From contig NZ_WNJL01000030.1 of NCBI RefSeq assembly GCF_010378095.1, positions 238,501 through 302,500 of the forward strand: DNA of 64,000 bases, given 5' to 3'. The notes below the pieces were generated by a model. That model had not been told where the DNA came from and made no database searches. It saw only the letters and a program-made list of their open reading frames with translations. Shown here one piece after another: positions 26,156 through 34,246 of this stretch (its first letter is position 1; each line of letters begins with the position of its first letter). Both the position numbers and the translations under genes were made by a program. Source of the stretch: Acidithiobacillus ferrianus. Lineage in GTDB: Bacteria > Pseudomonadota > Gammaproteobacteria > Acidithiobacillales > Acidithiobacillaceae.

Positions 26156-26174
26156 CCCCACATCAAATGTGGGG
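26156..26174. terminator. Strong hairpin after the sqr operon
   Basis: CCCCACATCAAATGTGGGG forms a perfect 8-bp stem with a 3-nt loop, 84 bp after the DUF1641 stop. No T-run follows, so it may be a weak terminator or an mRNA 3'-end stabiliser. Confidence 0.4.
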
Positions 26175-26190
26175 GTAGTAAAACCCTTAA

Positions 26191-26325
26191 CCGCCGGAAG
26201 CCGTATCCGCCGACAACCATTGCCGCGTGCGCGAGACGGCGCGCGATGTCGGGCGATACAGCGTCAGCGCCTGCCTGCCGGTGGACGTGATCGACGTCTA
26301 TGTGTTGTTGCCGGACGCTCTGTAA
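26191..26325 (+). pseudogene. C-terminal relic of a helicase from a lost restriction/defence operon
   Basis: The frame ending at TAA 26323 reads CRVRETARDVGRYSVSACLP then VDVIDVYVLLP, which looks like the extreme C-terminus of large SNF2/DEAD-type helicases that precede Eco57I-like methyltransferases (from memory). Only about 44 codons are open; stops at 26176-26190 close the frame. It belongs with the toxin-antitoxin and methyltransferase pieces that follow. Confidence 0.4.
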
Positions 26326-26343
26326 TGTACACTTTGATGTACA
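26326..26343. promoter_or_regulatory. YefM/Phd-type operator
   Basis: Two TGTACA hexamers (26326-26331 and 26338-26343) with a 12-bp repeat distance, directly upstream of a Phd/YefM-like antitoxin gene. TGTACA pairs at this distance are the known core of the Escherichia coli yefM-yoeB operator. Confidence 0.55.
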
Positions 26344-26364
26344 TAATCTGACGGGAGCACATTC

Positions 26365-26586
26365 ATGCCGGAAACCACCTTCACCGAATTACGCAACCAC
26401 GCCAAGATCTGGTTCGACCTGGTCGAGGCTGGGCAGACAGTGCGCGTGTTGCGTAATGGCAAGCCTATTGCCGAAATTCACCCCATCCCGGCGCAACTGC
26501 CCTCCTGGAAGCAGCGTCCGGCACGCCCGCTGGCCATCGGCGGCAAGGAGATCAGCCGACTCATCCTCGACGAGCGCGGAGACTGA
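26365..26586 (+). CDS. Phd/YefM-type antitoxin
   Basis: 73 residues with the Phd/YefM N-terminal DNA-binding pattern (TFTELRNHAKIWFDLVEAGQTVRVLRNGKPIAEI split over residues 5-38) and a toxin-binding C-terminal tail. It would neutralise the PIN toxin encoded next and repress its own promoter through the TGTACA sites. Its stop overlaps the toxin ATG by one base (26586). Since the toxin gene is frameshifted, the antitoxin may now be an orphan. Confidence 0.85.
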   Translation: MPETTFTELRNHAKIWFDLVEAGQTVRVLRNGKPIAEIHPIPAQLPSWKQRPARPLAIGGKEISRLILDERGD

Positions 26587-27003
26587 TGCGCGTCTATTTC
26601 GACTCATCGGCCTTTGCCAAGCGCTACATCGACGAGACCGGCACCGCGGACGTTCTGGCGTGGTGCGAACGGGCCAGCGAACTGGCGCTGTCGGTCATCC
26701 ATCGCGCTGCCTGAACTGATCTCCGCCTTCTGCCGCCTGCAACGGGAAGGCCGCCTGACGGACGCACAATACCAGATCATCAAGCGCGCCCTCATGACCG
26801 ACATCGCTGATGCGCTGATCTGCGATACCACGCCCCAGGTCATCCAGCACGCCGTCAACGCTTTGGAGAACCACACGCTACGCGGCCTGGACGCCATCCA
26901 CCTGAGTGCCGCCCTCGCCTGCACCACCGAAGTGTTCATTTCGGCCGACGCCCGCCAATGTCGCGCCGCCGAGGCCTTCGGTCTGCAAGTGGTGTCGCTG
27001 TGA
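26586..27003 (+). pseudogene. PIN-domain (VapC-like) toxin, frameshifted
   Basis: The first frame (from ATG 26586) encodes MRVYFDSSAFAKRYIDE and ends at TGA after about 42 codons. The rest (LPELISAFCRLQREGRL to RGLDAIHLSAALACTTEVFISADARQC) continues in another frame to 27003. The break lies at TCATCCATCG near 26698-26706, where a tandem CATC duplication explains the shift: removing one CATC restores VIALPEL. Conserved PIN acidic residues occur on both sides. Recent inactivation or a sequencing slip. Confidence 0.75.
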
Positions 27004-27410
27004 AACACAAACCGCGCCACTACCTTGCCTTCGCTACCCTGCGTCTGGAGGGTGGTCTGTTCCTGCCCGACCAACTGGAAAAAGCGGCCCTTGGCGGCGC
27101 GGCCCGGTTCCAGAGCGAAGCCGACTATCACACGCCCAAGGGCCTCAAACTCAAGGACGACACCAGCCGCGCCTTTCAGATCGCCAGTGCGCAGTGGAAG
27201 CACTTTGCCGACCAGTTCGAGCGCAGCGATGTCGATGCCGACGCGCTCACCCGCCACTTCGTGGGCGCGCTGCCGGGCAGGAAGAAGGCACACGGGTCCG
27301 CGAAGGTCTGCGCCAGGGCGTTACCGAAGCCCTGCTGATTTTCGGCGAAGGCTTCATCCAGCATGCCGCCAACGAGGCACTGCGTCAGGCGCTCGATATC
27401 CTGATCTGCC
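27000..27410 (+). pseudogene. N-terminal relic of an Eco57I-like DNA methyltransferase/restriction enzyme
   Basis: A GTG start at 27000 overlaps the toxin stop and reads KPRHYLAFATLRLEGGLFLP and DYHTPKGLKLKDDTSRAFQIA, a pattern I associate with the N-terminus of large Eco57I-type methyltransferases. Near 27280 the frame breaks and continues as TEALLIFGEGFIQHAANEAL in another frame, then stops. The catalytic NPPY region is absent. Confidence 0.45.
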
Positions 27411-27418
27411 CGGCGCGT

Positions 27419-27742
27419 CGATTCCATTTGGTGGCACCCCCCTGATAGCAGACCGAATTTCCATCGTTATGCTACGGGACCGGCTACATTGCGGGAACTA
27501 TTGCGGAACCTGCAATCCGAGCGCGACGTGGTGATCTTATTTCTAAATCGCAGATAGTCTCTCGAATTTGATGGTGGGAAACAACGCCTCAAGAAGGCCA
27601 TTTCAAGAGCTGGTTTCGAGAAGATATATGATATTGTTAATTATGAAGAAAGGGAAATTCATGTTTAATCACTGATTACCCGTCGCGTAACCAGTGAAAT
27701 TATGGATGGCAGATACAGTTAACTATGGCAGATTCCTGTCCG
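27419..27742. other. Region without recognisable genes
   Basis: A short open stretch ending at about 27668 reads RLKKAISRAGFEKIYDIVNYEE, the tail of some lost gene; otherwise nothing is supported. It marks the right edge of the eroded defence scar before the DsrE gene. Confidence 0.35.
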
Positions 27743-28120
27743 TTACCAAGTAAAAATACGGCCAGCAGCGCCTAATGCGGGCAATGCGGCGCTGGGCGTC
27801 AAAAGAGGCAGATCCCTAGCCAAGTCTTTAGCCGTCATACCATTGAGATCGAGGGACTGCAGGCAGCCGATGATTCGTACCCCATTGTCTTCGGCTAACT
27901 TCATAAAGTCAGCAATACTTTTCCCGCCTGGCATAGGAAAGATAGCCTCTGCCTTGCCTTTAGCCAACAACTCTGTTGCAGGACCTGTAAAGTACATAAT
28001 GACATCCTGCTCAGATGCCGCTGCCGTCGCTGCAAGAAAGAAGGCGGACGGCAAACGTTTGGGATTTTCTGGTCCAGTGATGAGGATGATAACGAGATCT
28101 GCGGGTTTTATTGTGGACAT
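27743..28120 (-). CDS. DsrE-family protein
   Basis: 125 residues from ATG 28120, chosen because AGGAGG lies 7 bp upstream; an upstream in-frame ATG at 28183 is less likely. The DsrE-like fold shows DLVIILITGPENP, FFLAATAAASEQDVIMYFTGPA and GVRIIGCLQSLDLNGM, with one cysteine in the position often used to carry sulfane sulfur. Cytoplasmic, unlike the exported DsrE-like protein at 18070. Divergent from the GST gene. Confidence 0.8.
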   Translation of the reverse strand: MSTIKPADLVIILITGPENPKRLPSAFFLAATAAASEQDVIMYFTGPATELLAKGKAEAIFPMPGGKSIADFMKLAEDNGVRIIGCLQSLDLNGMTAKDLARDLPLLTPSAALPALGAAGRIFTW

Positions 28121-28451
28121 AAGTACTACCTCCTGATTATAGGGCGCGACATGGAAAATATCTGATACGATATAACTTGTCAAATTCAGTCAGGTGGTTG
28201 ATAAGCTAAAATTGATATGCAAGTTTGTTCTAAAAACAATCAGCAATCGCCACTACAAAATATCCTTACTTACAATAAAGTTACTTACTGTGAAATAAGT
28301 ATGTATATAACAATAAAGTGCATACTATACAGGCTCTCTTGTAGAGAGTATAAATATTCCATCGTTGCTTCAGTAGGGCGGCACGTTTTGATTATATAGC
28401 AGATGTTTTTGATTGTTCTATGTTACCCGTTTCTTCAGGAGATAGATTACT
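28121..28451. other. Divergent intergenic region, AT-rich
   Basis: Lies between the DsrE-family gene (minus) and the GST gene (plus). It contains TACTTA-N8-TAAGTA (separate entry) and a perfect inverted repeat CTCTCTTGTAGAGAG at 28334-28348. No gene is visible; probably two divergent promoters with regulator sites. Confidence 0.4.
28282..28301. promoter_or_regulatory. Candidate HxlR-type operator
   Basis: TACTTACTGTGAAATAAGTA: inverted TACTTA/TAAGTA arms, 8-bp spacer. A similar TACTTAC-TAAG-GTAAAT lies at 31132-31147 before the HxlR-family gene. Shared control is inferred. Confidence 0.35.
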
Positions 28452-29066
28452 ATGAAACTCTATTATAGTCCCGGTGCTTGTTCCCTTTCTGCTCATATCA
28501 TTCTCCGTGAAGGGGGGTTCAGTTTCGATACGGAAAAGGTGGACTTCGCCACCAAAAAAACAGCAACCGGCACTGACTATCTGAGCGTCAACCCCAACGG
28601 CTATGTGCCATCATTAGTACTCAATGATGGATATATTCTGACCGAAGTACCTGCCATTATCCAGTATCTGGCTGATCGCGTGCCTGAGAAAAATCTTGCG
28701 CCAGCAGCTGGCACCATAGAACGTTACCAGCTCATGCAATGGCTTAATTTTATTTCTACGGAGTTACATAAGGGGTTTTCGCCATTATTCAATGCCCAGG
28801 CTCCTGCACAATGGAAAAAAATAGTTGCGGCCCAACTTGGACGCCGCTTAAACATGGCCAGCCATCAGTTAGAAAGCAACTATTGGCTAATGGGCCCCGA
28901 GTTCACTGTAGCTGATGCTTATCTCTTTACTGTGTTGAACTGGGGTAAGCATGTGGGCATCGAAATAGACCGTTGGCCGGTGCTCAAAGCGTACCAAGGA
29001 CGAGTATTTGAACGACCAGCGGTACGGGCTACCATGGACGCAGAAGGGCTTCTTCGGCCATCGTAA
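28452..29066 (+). CDS. gst: Glutathione S-transferase
   Basis: 204 residues, normal for bacterial GSTs of the beta class. The N-terminal thioredoxin-like domain starts MKLYYSPGACSLSAHI, with the conserved Cys10/Ser catalytic area, cis-Pro region NGYVPSLVL and ESxAI-like TEVPAIIQYL; the helical C-terminal domain has FTVADAYLFTVLNW. It conjugates or reduces electrophiles with glutathione. It lies in a run with an AhpD-like gene and an HxlR regulator, suggesting thiol or electrophile stress defence. Confidence 0.93.
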   Translation: MKLYYSPGACSLSAHIILREGGFSFDTEKVDFATKKTATGTDYLSVNPNGYVPSLVLNDGYILTEVPAIIQYLADRVPEKNLAPAAGTIERYQLMQWLNFISTELHKGFSPLFNAQAPAQWKKIVAAQLGRRLNMASHQLESNYWLMGPEFTVADAYLFTVLNWGKHVGIEIDRWPVLKAYQGRVFERPAVRATMDAEGLLRPS

Positions 29067-29092
29067 TAGTTTTGATCAAAGGAAGATCATGC

Positions 29093-29326
29093 ATGAATCG
29101 AGAAAGTACTGTTAGTGATCCATTGTGTACTTCTTGCGTTTACTTTCCGCCTAATCTTCCAGAAGGTAAGTATCCTTCTGAAGACTGGCTAGCGTTACAG
29201 ACAAAACAATGCTCATTCGACTTTTCCCCTGGCACCAGAGAATGTCTGGCCACCCGGAAAACCAGCTGTAGTCTGGTTGATTTACGTAACAAAACAGGAA
29301 CGGGCTCCGGTGGTGGCAGGACATGA
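29093..29326 (+). CDS. Small cysteine-rich protein
   Basis: 77 residues from ATG 29093 (AAGGAAG at 29079-29085). Five cysteines: CTSC near residue 10, then single Cys in KQCSF, RECLA and TSCSL. No hydrophobic segment. A metal- or redox-active role is possible but unsupported. Unrecognised family; between gst and an AhpD-like gene. Confidence 0.55.
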   Translation: MNRESTVSDPLCTSCVYFPPNLPEGKYPSEDWLALQTKQCSFDFSPGTRECLATRKTSCSLVDLRNKTGTGSGGGRT

Positions 29327-29456
29327 ACAAAAGATCTGTATTTGCACATGGATGAAGATCTCATGTATGACCAGAGTATCGTAAAGTGTAGTCGTTCGAG
29401 ATAGTTTCCCCACAATTTGGCTTGTTTTTTGTGTGTAATCAACTAGGAGGTGTTAT

Positions 29457-29999
29457 ATGGCTCTGTTAAATACGGTACATCCATACGAAGCAGAAGGTAA
29501 AGTGGCTAAATTTTATCAACAGATAGAGGGTGCTGTAGGATATGTCCCGGAAGCATTTCAACTGTTCAGTGTAAGCCCAGATTTACTCGATGGGCAGATG
29601 GCAACTATGGCTTATACGGCATCCCATCCTACGCTCAGCCCAACATTCATCGCCATGCTTCGTTATTTGGTGTCTGGAAAAAATAGAAATACCTTTTGTA
29701 TCGGTTTTAATGAAACAGCATTGGTCAATGCGGGTGTCAACCAGGAAGCTCTACGCCAATCTCTGATTCATCCTGAACTGATCCCTCTCCTGGAACATGA
29801 CAAAACCTTGATGCTTTTTGTTCTCAAGGCAATAGAAGATCCAGCGAACATCAGTGAAAAGGATATTAAGGTACTTCACCAGGCAGGATGGACGGACCGC
29901 GATATCTACGATGCCTTGTCTGCAGGTGCACATCATGCGGCTACAGATGTGCTTTTTAATGCGTTTAAAGTTTCTTCGTCCCTAAATAAATCTGACTGA
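29457..29999 (+). CDS. AhpD/carboxymuconolactone-decarboxylase-like protein
   Basis: 180 residues starting MALLNTVHPYEAEGKVAKFY, with the all-helical fold of AhpD-like/peroxidase-related proteins (FQLFSVSPDLLDGQMATM; FIAMLRYLVSG; DALSAGAHHAATDVLFNAF). The usual CxxC redox pair is reduced to a single cysteine (NTFCIGFNETAL), so classic AhpD disulfide chemistry is doubtful. An AGGAGG site precedes the ATG. Neighbours: gst upstream, a broken DMT transporter downstream. Confidence 0.75.
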   Translation: MALLNTVHPYEAEGKVAKFYQQIEGAVGYVPEAFQLFSVSPDLLDGQMATMAYTASHPTLSPTFIAMLRYLVSGKNRNTFCIGFNETALVNAGVNQEALRQSLIHPELIPLLEHDKTLMLFVLKAIEDPANISEKDIKVLHQAGWTDRDIYDALSAGAHHAATDVLFNAFKVSSSLNKSD

Positions 30000-30066
30000 T
30001 CGCTAACGACCTTTCCAGATAACCTGATCTGCCTAGTCAACAATGCGCTGGTAAGGACAATTTGAG

Positions 30067-30913
30067 ATGTTGTTTTCAATCATCCACCCATTGGGGCGAT
30101 TGGGCTTACTGGAATGGAGGCTCTGGATATCCATGGGAATTTGAACCGCTTCCATTTACCACAATTCGGCTGGCAAGCGGAGCGGCGATCCTAATCGTGC
30201 TGGTGGTGGTGACCAAGATTCGGCCAAGATTGCATCATTTACTGATACCAATGATGCTGTTTGTGTATGCGTTGGCATTTGCATATGGCTATGAGCAGCT
30301 TGGGGCTGCTACCGGAACTCTTTTTTTGTTCTTTGCCATTCAAGCGACCATGCTGGCATGAGAGATTCGCTGTGGCTACCGGTTGTCAAAACTTCAGTGG
30401 ATTGGCAGCGGGATAACTCTGGTAGGGTTGTGGGTGTTGGTGAGTGGCATCTCGCATCTTCCTAAGCTTTTGGGGATAGGATTGATGATAGGGGGCCGGT
30501 GCGGCATGGGCTGTATATTCGATACTGGGCAAAAGTTCTATGGATGACTTGGCGACTATAACGGCAAATTTTGTATATTCTGGGCTGGCAGCTATTATGT
30601 TCTATTGGTGATCTATGCAGCGATAGAAATCTGGCATCATGAAGTCATTCATATAAGCCTTGCAGGAATCTATTATTCTACGTTCATTGGTGCAATAACA
30701 TCGGCATTGATTTATGTGCTCTGGTATATCTTAATGAAGGAGCTAAGAGGCGTCACGAGTGCTGTCATACAAATGCTGGTTCCCGTGATTGTCGCCATTA
30801 GTTCGGCTCCGTTGTTAGTCGAACAAATAACTACCCGTCTAATTTTGGCCGGCGCAACTATGCTAACAGGGATACTTTTAGTAACAATATCAAAAACTAA
30901 TATTGCTAAATAA
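30067..30913 (+). pseudogene. DMT-superfamily (EamA) transporter, multiply frameshifted
   Basis: Pieces of a 10-helix EamA permease lie in successive frames: FTTIRLASGAAILIVLVVVT and LGAATGTLFLFFAIQATML (to 30361), then KLQWIGSGITLVGLWVLVSG and GIGLMIG, then a last frame from about 30600 with LAGIYYSTFIGAITSALIYV and the final helix GATMLTGILLVTISK (to 30913). At least three frame breaks and an internal stop after ATML; non-functional. Confidence 0.75.
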
Positions 30914-31182
30914 TTCTCTATTTTTCTAGGGTCAGCATATGATGGATCAACTGAATCAAACCATGGCTGGACGCAACCCTCAAGTCATCAGCGTGGGCCG
31001 CACGACGTAATGCTTTCGTACCGATGCGGTTTGACGTTGAATTAGCCCTGATTGCGCACATGGTTAATGAACCATATAATACTTTTACGTGAAGTAGATA
31101 CTAATTCCATAGTTACGGACTAATATCTAGGTACTTACTAAGGTAAATCCTGTGCGCTTGTGTACAACCGCGAGAGGAGTCT
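30914..31182. other. Intergenic region upstream of the HxlR gene
   Basis: No gene supported. It holds the putative operator TACTTAC-TAAG-GTAAAT at 31132-31147, 35 bp before the HxlR ATG, consistent with autoregulation. Confidence 0.35.
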
Positions 31183-31533
31183 ATGGAAATAGAAAATGAG
31201 CCGTGTGCTGTTGATATAACATTGAAAGCCATTGGTGGACGTTGGAAGGTTCTAATTTTACAGGAGTTATTTAAAGGAACCAGGCGGTTTTCACAGCTTC
31301 ATCGTGGAATCCCAGGTATTACCCAGAAAATGCTTACCCAGCAACTGCGGGAAATGGAGAAACACTGTATTATCAGTAGATTGGTTTATGCTGAGATCCC
31401 GCCTAAGGTTGAATACTCCCTTACCCCTTTAGGCGAAAGCTTGTGGCCAGTATTGCTGGCAATGCATGAATGGGGTGTGCAGCAGCAGATAATGACAGAT
31501 AGTGCTGCGGCTCTGATAACGACTTCGTTGTAG
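31183..31533 (+). CDS. HxlR-family transcriptional regulator
   Basis: 116-residue winged-helix protein. The N-terminal cysteine (Cys8) is followed by the family core IGGRWKVLILQELFKGTRRFSQL and GITQKMLTQQLREMEK, then the wing KVEYSLTPLGESLWPVL. In HypR, YodB and related regulators a cysteine near this position senses electrophiles or disulfide stress; the neighbouring GST and AhpD-like genes suggest the same here (inference). Preceded by GAGAGGAG. Confidence 0.9.
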   Translation: MEIENEPCAVDITLKAIGGRWKVLILQELFKGTRRFSQLHRGIPGITQKMLTQQLREMEKHCIISRLVYAEIPPKVEYSLTPLGESLWPVLLAMHEWGVQQQIMTDSAAALITTSL

Positions 31534-31898
31534 GGATTGCACACAAGTTTTCATTGCATATTCCAGTTGCTTGTCAGAAGGAAAACACGGGATTGCCTCT
31601 ATGCTTAGCCTTCTCCCAACAACCGCTCAGTCTGTCCCGGCCGTTCAACAAGCAGCCTCGACCGACAGCTGTTGGCCGGGAGCGGCGGTAAACCATGGTT
31701 CGGTAAACCAGACACTCATCTCATTCCAACCAAGGGGCCTTCTGGAAACGGTCGCCATCGGTCTCCCTATTACAACCTTCGCCACCTTTGCGGCAGCAGG
31801 TGCGTTGGCCTCAAAAGCCACTGGTTTCCAGCCGGTTTTTGCACATATCCGATTTTTTGGGGACCACTGGACTGATCTAAACCTTCCGCAGCGCCTGC
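31534..31898. other. Unrecognised region left of the IS3 element
   Basis: About 365 bp with higher GC than the HxlR region. Short ORFs on both strands show no known motifs. It may be foreign sequence from an earlier insertion event. Confidence 0.3.
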
Positions 31899-31924
31899 TG
31901 ACCTGCCACGGTTCGTCGGACCAG

Positions 31925-32779
31925 TCATTCCTGGACGACGGCCCCCTGTTTCACAGTTGAACATCCTTGCTGCACGAACTCGTTCGGGGTCCGGTAGCCG
32001 AGACTGCTATGCGGCCGGACCTCATTGTAATGCCGTCGCCATTGCTCGATGACGACCTTCGCCTCGGTGCGATTCCTGAACCACTCCAGGCTCAGACATT
32101 CGTCCCGGAACTTGCCGTTGAAGCTCTCGTCGACGCCGTTCTGCCAGGGCTTGCCCGGATCGCTTAGCGCCAGGTCGATGTTCTCGGATCGCGCCCAGCG
32201 CAGGATGGCCCGCGAGACGAACTCGGGGCCATTGTCCGATCGAACATACCTCGGCGCGCCGTGGACGCTGACGAGTTGCGACAGGACCTCGACCACGCGG
32301 CCGGACCGGATCGACCCGGCGACATCGATCGCCAAGCTGATCTTGGTGAACTCGTCGATCACGGTCAGGCATTTGATCTTCTGCCCGTTGGCGCAGGCGT
32401 CGTGCACGAAGTCGTAGGCCCAGACCTGGCCCGGCCCACGCGGAATGCATGGCCGTGGCCGGCTTCCAACCACGCGCTTCCTGGGCCGCTTGCGTGGCAC
32501 CTGAAGGTTGCCCTTGCTCCACAGCCGCCACGCCCGTCCATGGCCCATCTGGAAGCCCTGGCGTTCCATGAAGACATGCACGCGCCGATACCCGAAGCGC
32601 GGGTACTGCGCCGACAGCACGTTCATCGCGCCCAGCGCCGGGACATCCTTCTCCAGCATCTTCGACGTGTAGTTCAAAGCCGACCTCGCCACCGACAGCA
32701 GCGCGCAAGCCCTTCGCTGCGACAAGCCCCGCCCAACGGCAAACCGGACCTGCTCGCGACGCGCCTGCGCGCTCACCAT
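31925..32779 (-). CDS. IS3-family transposase OrfB
   Basis: 284 residues with an N-terminal HTH_21-like region and the DDE integrase core: VWAYDFVHD (first Asp), YVRSDNGPEFVS (second Asp) and ESFNGKFRDECLS with the catalytic Glu 35 residues on, ending in the usual RPHSSLGYRTP. Intact and full length for the IS407-like group. Its ATG at 32779 overlaps the end of orfA and sits at the A7 slip site. Confidence 0.92.
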   Translation of the reverse strand: MVSAQARREQVRFAVGRGLSQRRACALLSVARSALNYTSKMLEKDVPALGAMNVLSAQYPRFGYRRVHVFMERQGFQMGHGRAWRLWSKGNLQVPRKRPRKRVVGSRPRPCIPRGPGQVWAYDFVHDACANGQKIKCLTVIDEFTKISLAIDVAGSIRSGRVVEVLSQLVSVHGAPRYVRSDNGPEFVSRAILRWARSENIDLALSDPGKPWQNGVDESFNGKFRDECLSLEWFRNRTEAKVVIEQWRRHYNEVRPHSSLGYRTPNEFVQQGCSTVKQGAVVQE

Positions 32780-33066
32780 TTTTTTGCGGCGATCTCCTTC
32801 ATCACGTCGATCTCCAGGTCCCGATCGGCCAGCATCTTCTTCAGCCGCGCGTTCTCCTGCTCGAGCTCGCGCAGCTTCTTCACGTCGGCCGTGTCCATCG
32901 ACCCGAAATGCCGACGCCAGTTGTAGATCGTCTGCTCGCTGATCCCGTGCCGCTTGGCCACCTCGCCCACGGGCTCGCGGTCGGCTTCTCGCAGGATCGA
33001 CACCATCTTCTCTTCGCTGAACCGGCTCTTTCTCACCACTCCCTCCTTGTCGGCGGGAGCCATCAT
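32773..33066 (-). CDS. IS3-family transposase OrfA
   Basis: 97 residues, or about 86 if the family-typical start just before RKSRFSEEKMV is used. Helix-turn-helix VGEVAKRHGISEQTIYNWRRHFG is followed by a leucine-zipper-like segment (LRELEQENARLKKMLADRDLE). It ends KKW-stop at GCA AAA AAA TGG TGA; a -1 slip on the seven A's (32785-32779) would join it to OrfB, as is usual in IS3 elements. Confidence 0.9.
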   Translation of the reverse strand: MMAPADKEGVVRKSRFSEEKMVSILREADREPVGEVAKRHGISEQTIYNWRRHFGSMDTADVKKLRELEQENARLKKMLADRDLEIDVMKEIAAKKW

Positions 33067-33112
33067 CTCAAGTTTCAGCTGGTCCGAGAATCCCGAGGCA
33101 GGTCAAGGACAC

Positions 33113-34246
33113 ATGAGCAAAACCGAAAAACGCCACACAGAATATCATGAAAATCTAATTTTCAGACATGTTATTTTAGCATTAGGTCTCTGTTTGGGTG
33201 GGACTAAAGCAGCATATGCATTCGGTGGTGAATTTCCTTCTAAAGTTCCAGTACCCGCAAACAATCCTATGACACCCCAAAAAATTTCATTGGGTAAACA
33301 ATTATACTTCGATCCACGTTTGTCTCTTACGGGTGACGTATCTTGTGAAACCTGTCATGATGTCATGAGTAACGGAAGTGACAGTCTGCCACTGGCGTTC
33401 GGAGTACTTGGCCGAGTCGACACCCCCCGTCATGCACCATCAGTCTTCAACGCCGCCTTTAATACTGTACAATTTTGGGATGGACGCGCCAACAGTCTAG
33501 AAGCGCAAGCCAAAGGCCCCATCCTCAATCCAATCGAAATGGGAATGCCCAAAGCAGTAGACGTAGTCAAACGTTTACAGAAAATACCCGGTTATCGCAA
33601 AGAGTTTCGCCATGTATATGGCAATAAAGATCCCATTACCTTTGACCACATCGTACAAGCTATTGCTACCTACGAACGCACTCTAGTAACACCAAATAGT
33701 CCGTATGATCGCTATGTCAAAGGTGATAAAATAGCGCTTAGCAAAAGTGCTATAGCCGGCATGAAAACCATTAGATCATTCGGGTGCGAGTCATGCCATG
33801 CCGGACCTATGTTTGACAACCCTGGTACCCCTATGGGGACTGGGTGGTTCCAAAAATTCCCTGTGCAACCACACAATCCAGTTTGTGCGAAATATGTACA
33901 AAAATACCATCTCATGGATGATCCTGGTCGCTTTGATGTAACTCACAATCCAGCTGACATGCATTTATTCAAGGTTCCCAGTTGGCGTAACGTTGCCTTA
34001 GAAGCGCCCTACTTCCAAAATGGTTCTGTGCGTACTTTACCGACCGCAGTACGGGTCATGGCTGCTTGCCAACTAGGTTTGACAGTTACAGACAAACAAG
34101 TACATGATATTGTTTCTTTTTTAGATAGTCTCACGGGAAAGTTTCCTAAAGAGGTAGCGCCACGGCTTCCTGAAACACCAAACAGCACTATTATGATGAA
34201 TGTTTCCCGATTACAAAAAGTTGCGCTGAAAAATAAAGAGAACTGA
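33113..34246 (+). CDS. ccp: Di-haem cytochrome c peroxidase
   Basis: 377 residues from ATG 33113. N-terminal hydrophobic signal (about 18-38), then two CxxCH haem sites: CETCH (about residue 80) and CESCH (about 225), with PRHAPSVFNAAF and HLFKVPSWRNVALEAPYFQNG typical of CcpA/MauG-type peroxidases. It reduces H2O2 in the periplasm with electrons from cytochromes or cupredoxins. Base composition is more AT-rich than the neighbouring iron operon. The IS3 element ends 7 bp before the start codon, so the native promoter has been displaced. Confidence 0.9.
   Translation: MSKTEKRHTEYHENLIFRHVILALGLCLGGTKAAYAFGGEFPSKVPVPANNPMTPQKISLGKQLYFDPRLSLTGDVSCETCHDVMSNGSDSLPLAFGVLGRVDTPRHAPSVFNAAFNTVQFWDGRANSLEAQAKGPILNPIEMGMPKAVDVVKRLQKIPGYRKEFRHVYGNKDPITFDHIVQAIATYERTLVTPNSPYDRYVKGDKIALSKSAIAGMKTIRSFGCESCHAGPMFDNPGTPMGTGWFQKFPVQPHNPVCAKYVQKYHLMDDPGRFDVTHNPADMHLFKVPSWRNVALEAPYFQNGSVRTLPTAVRVMAACQLGLTVTDKQVHDIVSFLDSLTGKFPKEVAPRLPETPNSTIMMNVSRLQKVALKNKEN

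Larger units (their letters stand above)
31899..33105 (-). mobile_element. IS3-family insertion sequence (orfA/orfB)
   Basis: About 1207 bp bounded by imperfect inverted repeats of about 25 bp: left 31899-31923 begins TGACCTGCCACGG and ends CGGACCA; right 33080-33105 is its complement, TGGTCCGAGAATC to GGCAGGTCA. Ends are TG/CA. It carries orfA and orfB on the minus strand with an A7 slip site between them. No matching 3-5 bp target duplication is seen (left flank CTGC, right flank AGGA). The right end lies 7 bp before the cytochrome c peroxidase ATG. Confidence 0.85.

Noticed and set aside
30953..31009. Short ORF of about 20 codons after the broken DMT transporter
   Set aside because: No ribosome site and no conservation evidence; probably random.
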